Virus record (IMG/VR): IMGVR_UViG_3300037520_001069
Coordinates: 1 to 64,000 of that record
Length of the DNA: 64,000 bases
DNA from: a virus
Strand: one strand, 5' to 3'
Shown: one piece after another, positions 63,939 through 64,000 of the stretch
Layout of the letters: the number at the start of each line of letters is the position of its first letter
Numbering within the stretch: the stretch's first letter is position 1
Position numbers and translations under genes: made by a program
The notes under the pieces: model-generated
What the model saw: the letters and a program-made list of their open reading frames with translations, nothing else
What the model was told of the DNA's origin: nothing
Databases searched by the model: none

Positions 63939-63966
63939 CAAAGGTAGTGCAAAGATTGTGCCAAAG
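63939..63966 (-). promoter_or_regulatory. Early promoter module, copy 1 (start of leftward block)
   Basis: On the minus strand: CTTTGGCACAAT (63955-63966), TTTGCA, then TACCTTTG (63939-63946), a perfect TAnnTTTG. TTTG elements upstream could serve as -33. The shared upstream half with 60097-60124 suggests a common activator or sigma contact. Confidence 0.7.
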
Positions 63967-64000
63967 TCAAAATCGGACACATTGTCATGACATAATGTCA
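63967..64000. repeat. TGTCA/TGACA palindromic sequence at the right edge
   Basis: TGTCATGACA is a perfect palindrome, with a further ATGTCA at the very end. It lies upstream of the early promoter and resembles the ATGTCG repeats of the left end in part. It is cut by the window edge. Confidence 0.4.

Noticed and set aside
1-64000. tRNA, rRNA, insertion sequence, integrase or lysogeny genes
   Set aside because: None was recognised on either strand; I cannot exclude a divergent tRNA without a covariance-model search.

Overview
The window looks like most of a lytic, short-tailed (podovirus-like) double-stranded DNA phage genome whose host is probably a member of the Bacteroidetes. The host call rests on at least ten copies of the Bacteroidetes -7 promoter element TAnnTTTG placed directly before genes, on a BT4734/VirE-type primase-helicase, and on a virion block whose order and sequences recall crAss-like phages: small basic proteins, TerL, portal, scaffold, major capsid protein, ring proteins, a very large muzzle/stabilization protein, then giant internal virion proteins. 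I saw no integrase, no CI-type repressor, no sheath or tape-measure protein, no rRNA and no tRNA.

Layout. Positions 1-373 are non-coding, with phased ATGTCG repeats and a promoter. A rightward trio (374-2332) holds a small unknown gene, groEL and groES. A leftward winged-helix gene (2271-2717) is divergent from the rightward virion block (2748-46344), and the two promoters lie only 3 bp apart. The virion block starts with small basic proteins, a holin-like protein, a large fibre-like protein, amidase and a one-piece spanin. It continues with small structural genes, a GroES-like protein, TerS/TerL, portal, scaffold and capsid (strong terminator), a connector-like protein, three related 'KFLRI' proteins (one fused to a propeller-like domain; second terminator), ring proteins, muzzle, tail/receptor proteins, GNAT, two internal virion proteins, a 4,696-residue giant protein with three HExxH sites, and a metallophosphoesterase.

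The leftward block (46341-63915) is tightly packed, with many 4-base ATGA overlaps. It carries the early and replication genes: two MazG-like proteins, zinc-ribbon proteins, a stand-alone DnaA domain IV, VRR-NUC, SNF2-type helicase, primase-helicase, PD-(D/E)XK exonuclease with a Sak3-type annealing protein, many DUF-type small proteins, and a CobS/MoxR-like AAA ATPase with its partner. Two early promoters share a long common sequence.

The most unusual signal is an 18-bp palindrome, GGTGTACTTGAGTACACC. It occurs six times exactly and once with one change in the leftward block, plus one 17/18 copy in the terminase gene. Two copies are intergenic hairpins followed by T-rich sequence. Five lie inside genes, always in the frame that reads VYSSTP (VYSRTP in TerL). 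Other notable points are start codons placed 3-5 nt after the -7 element (apparent leaderless mRNAs), an internal duplication in the giant protein, and a MazG-lipoprotein fusion. Family names are from memory of protein families; no searches were run.
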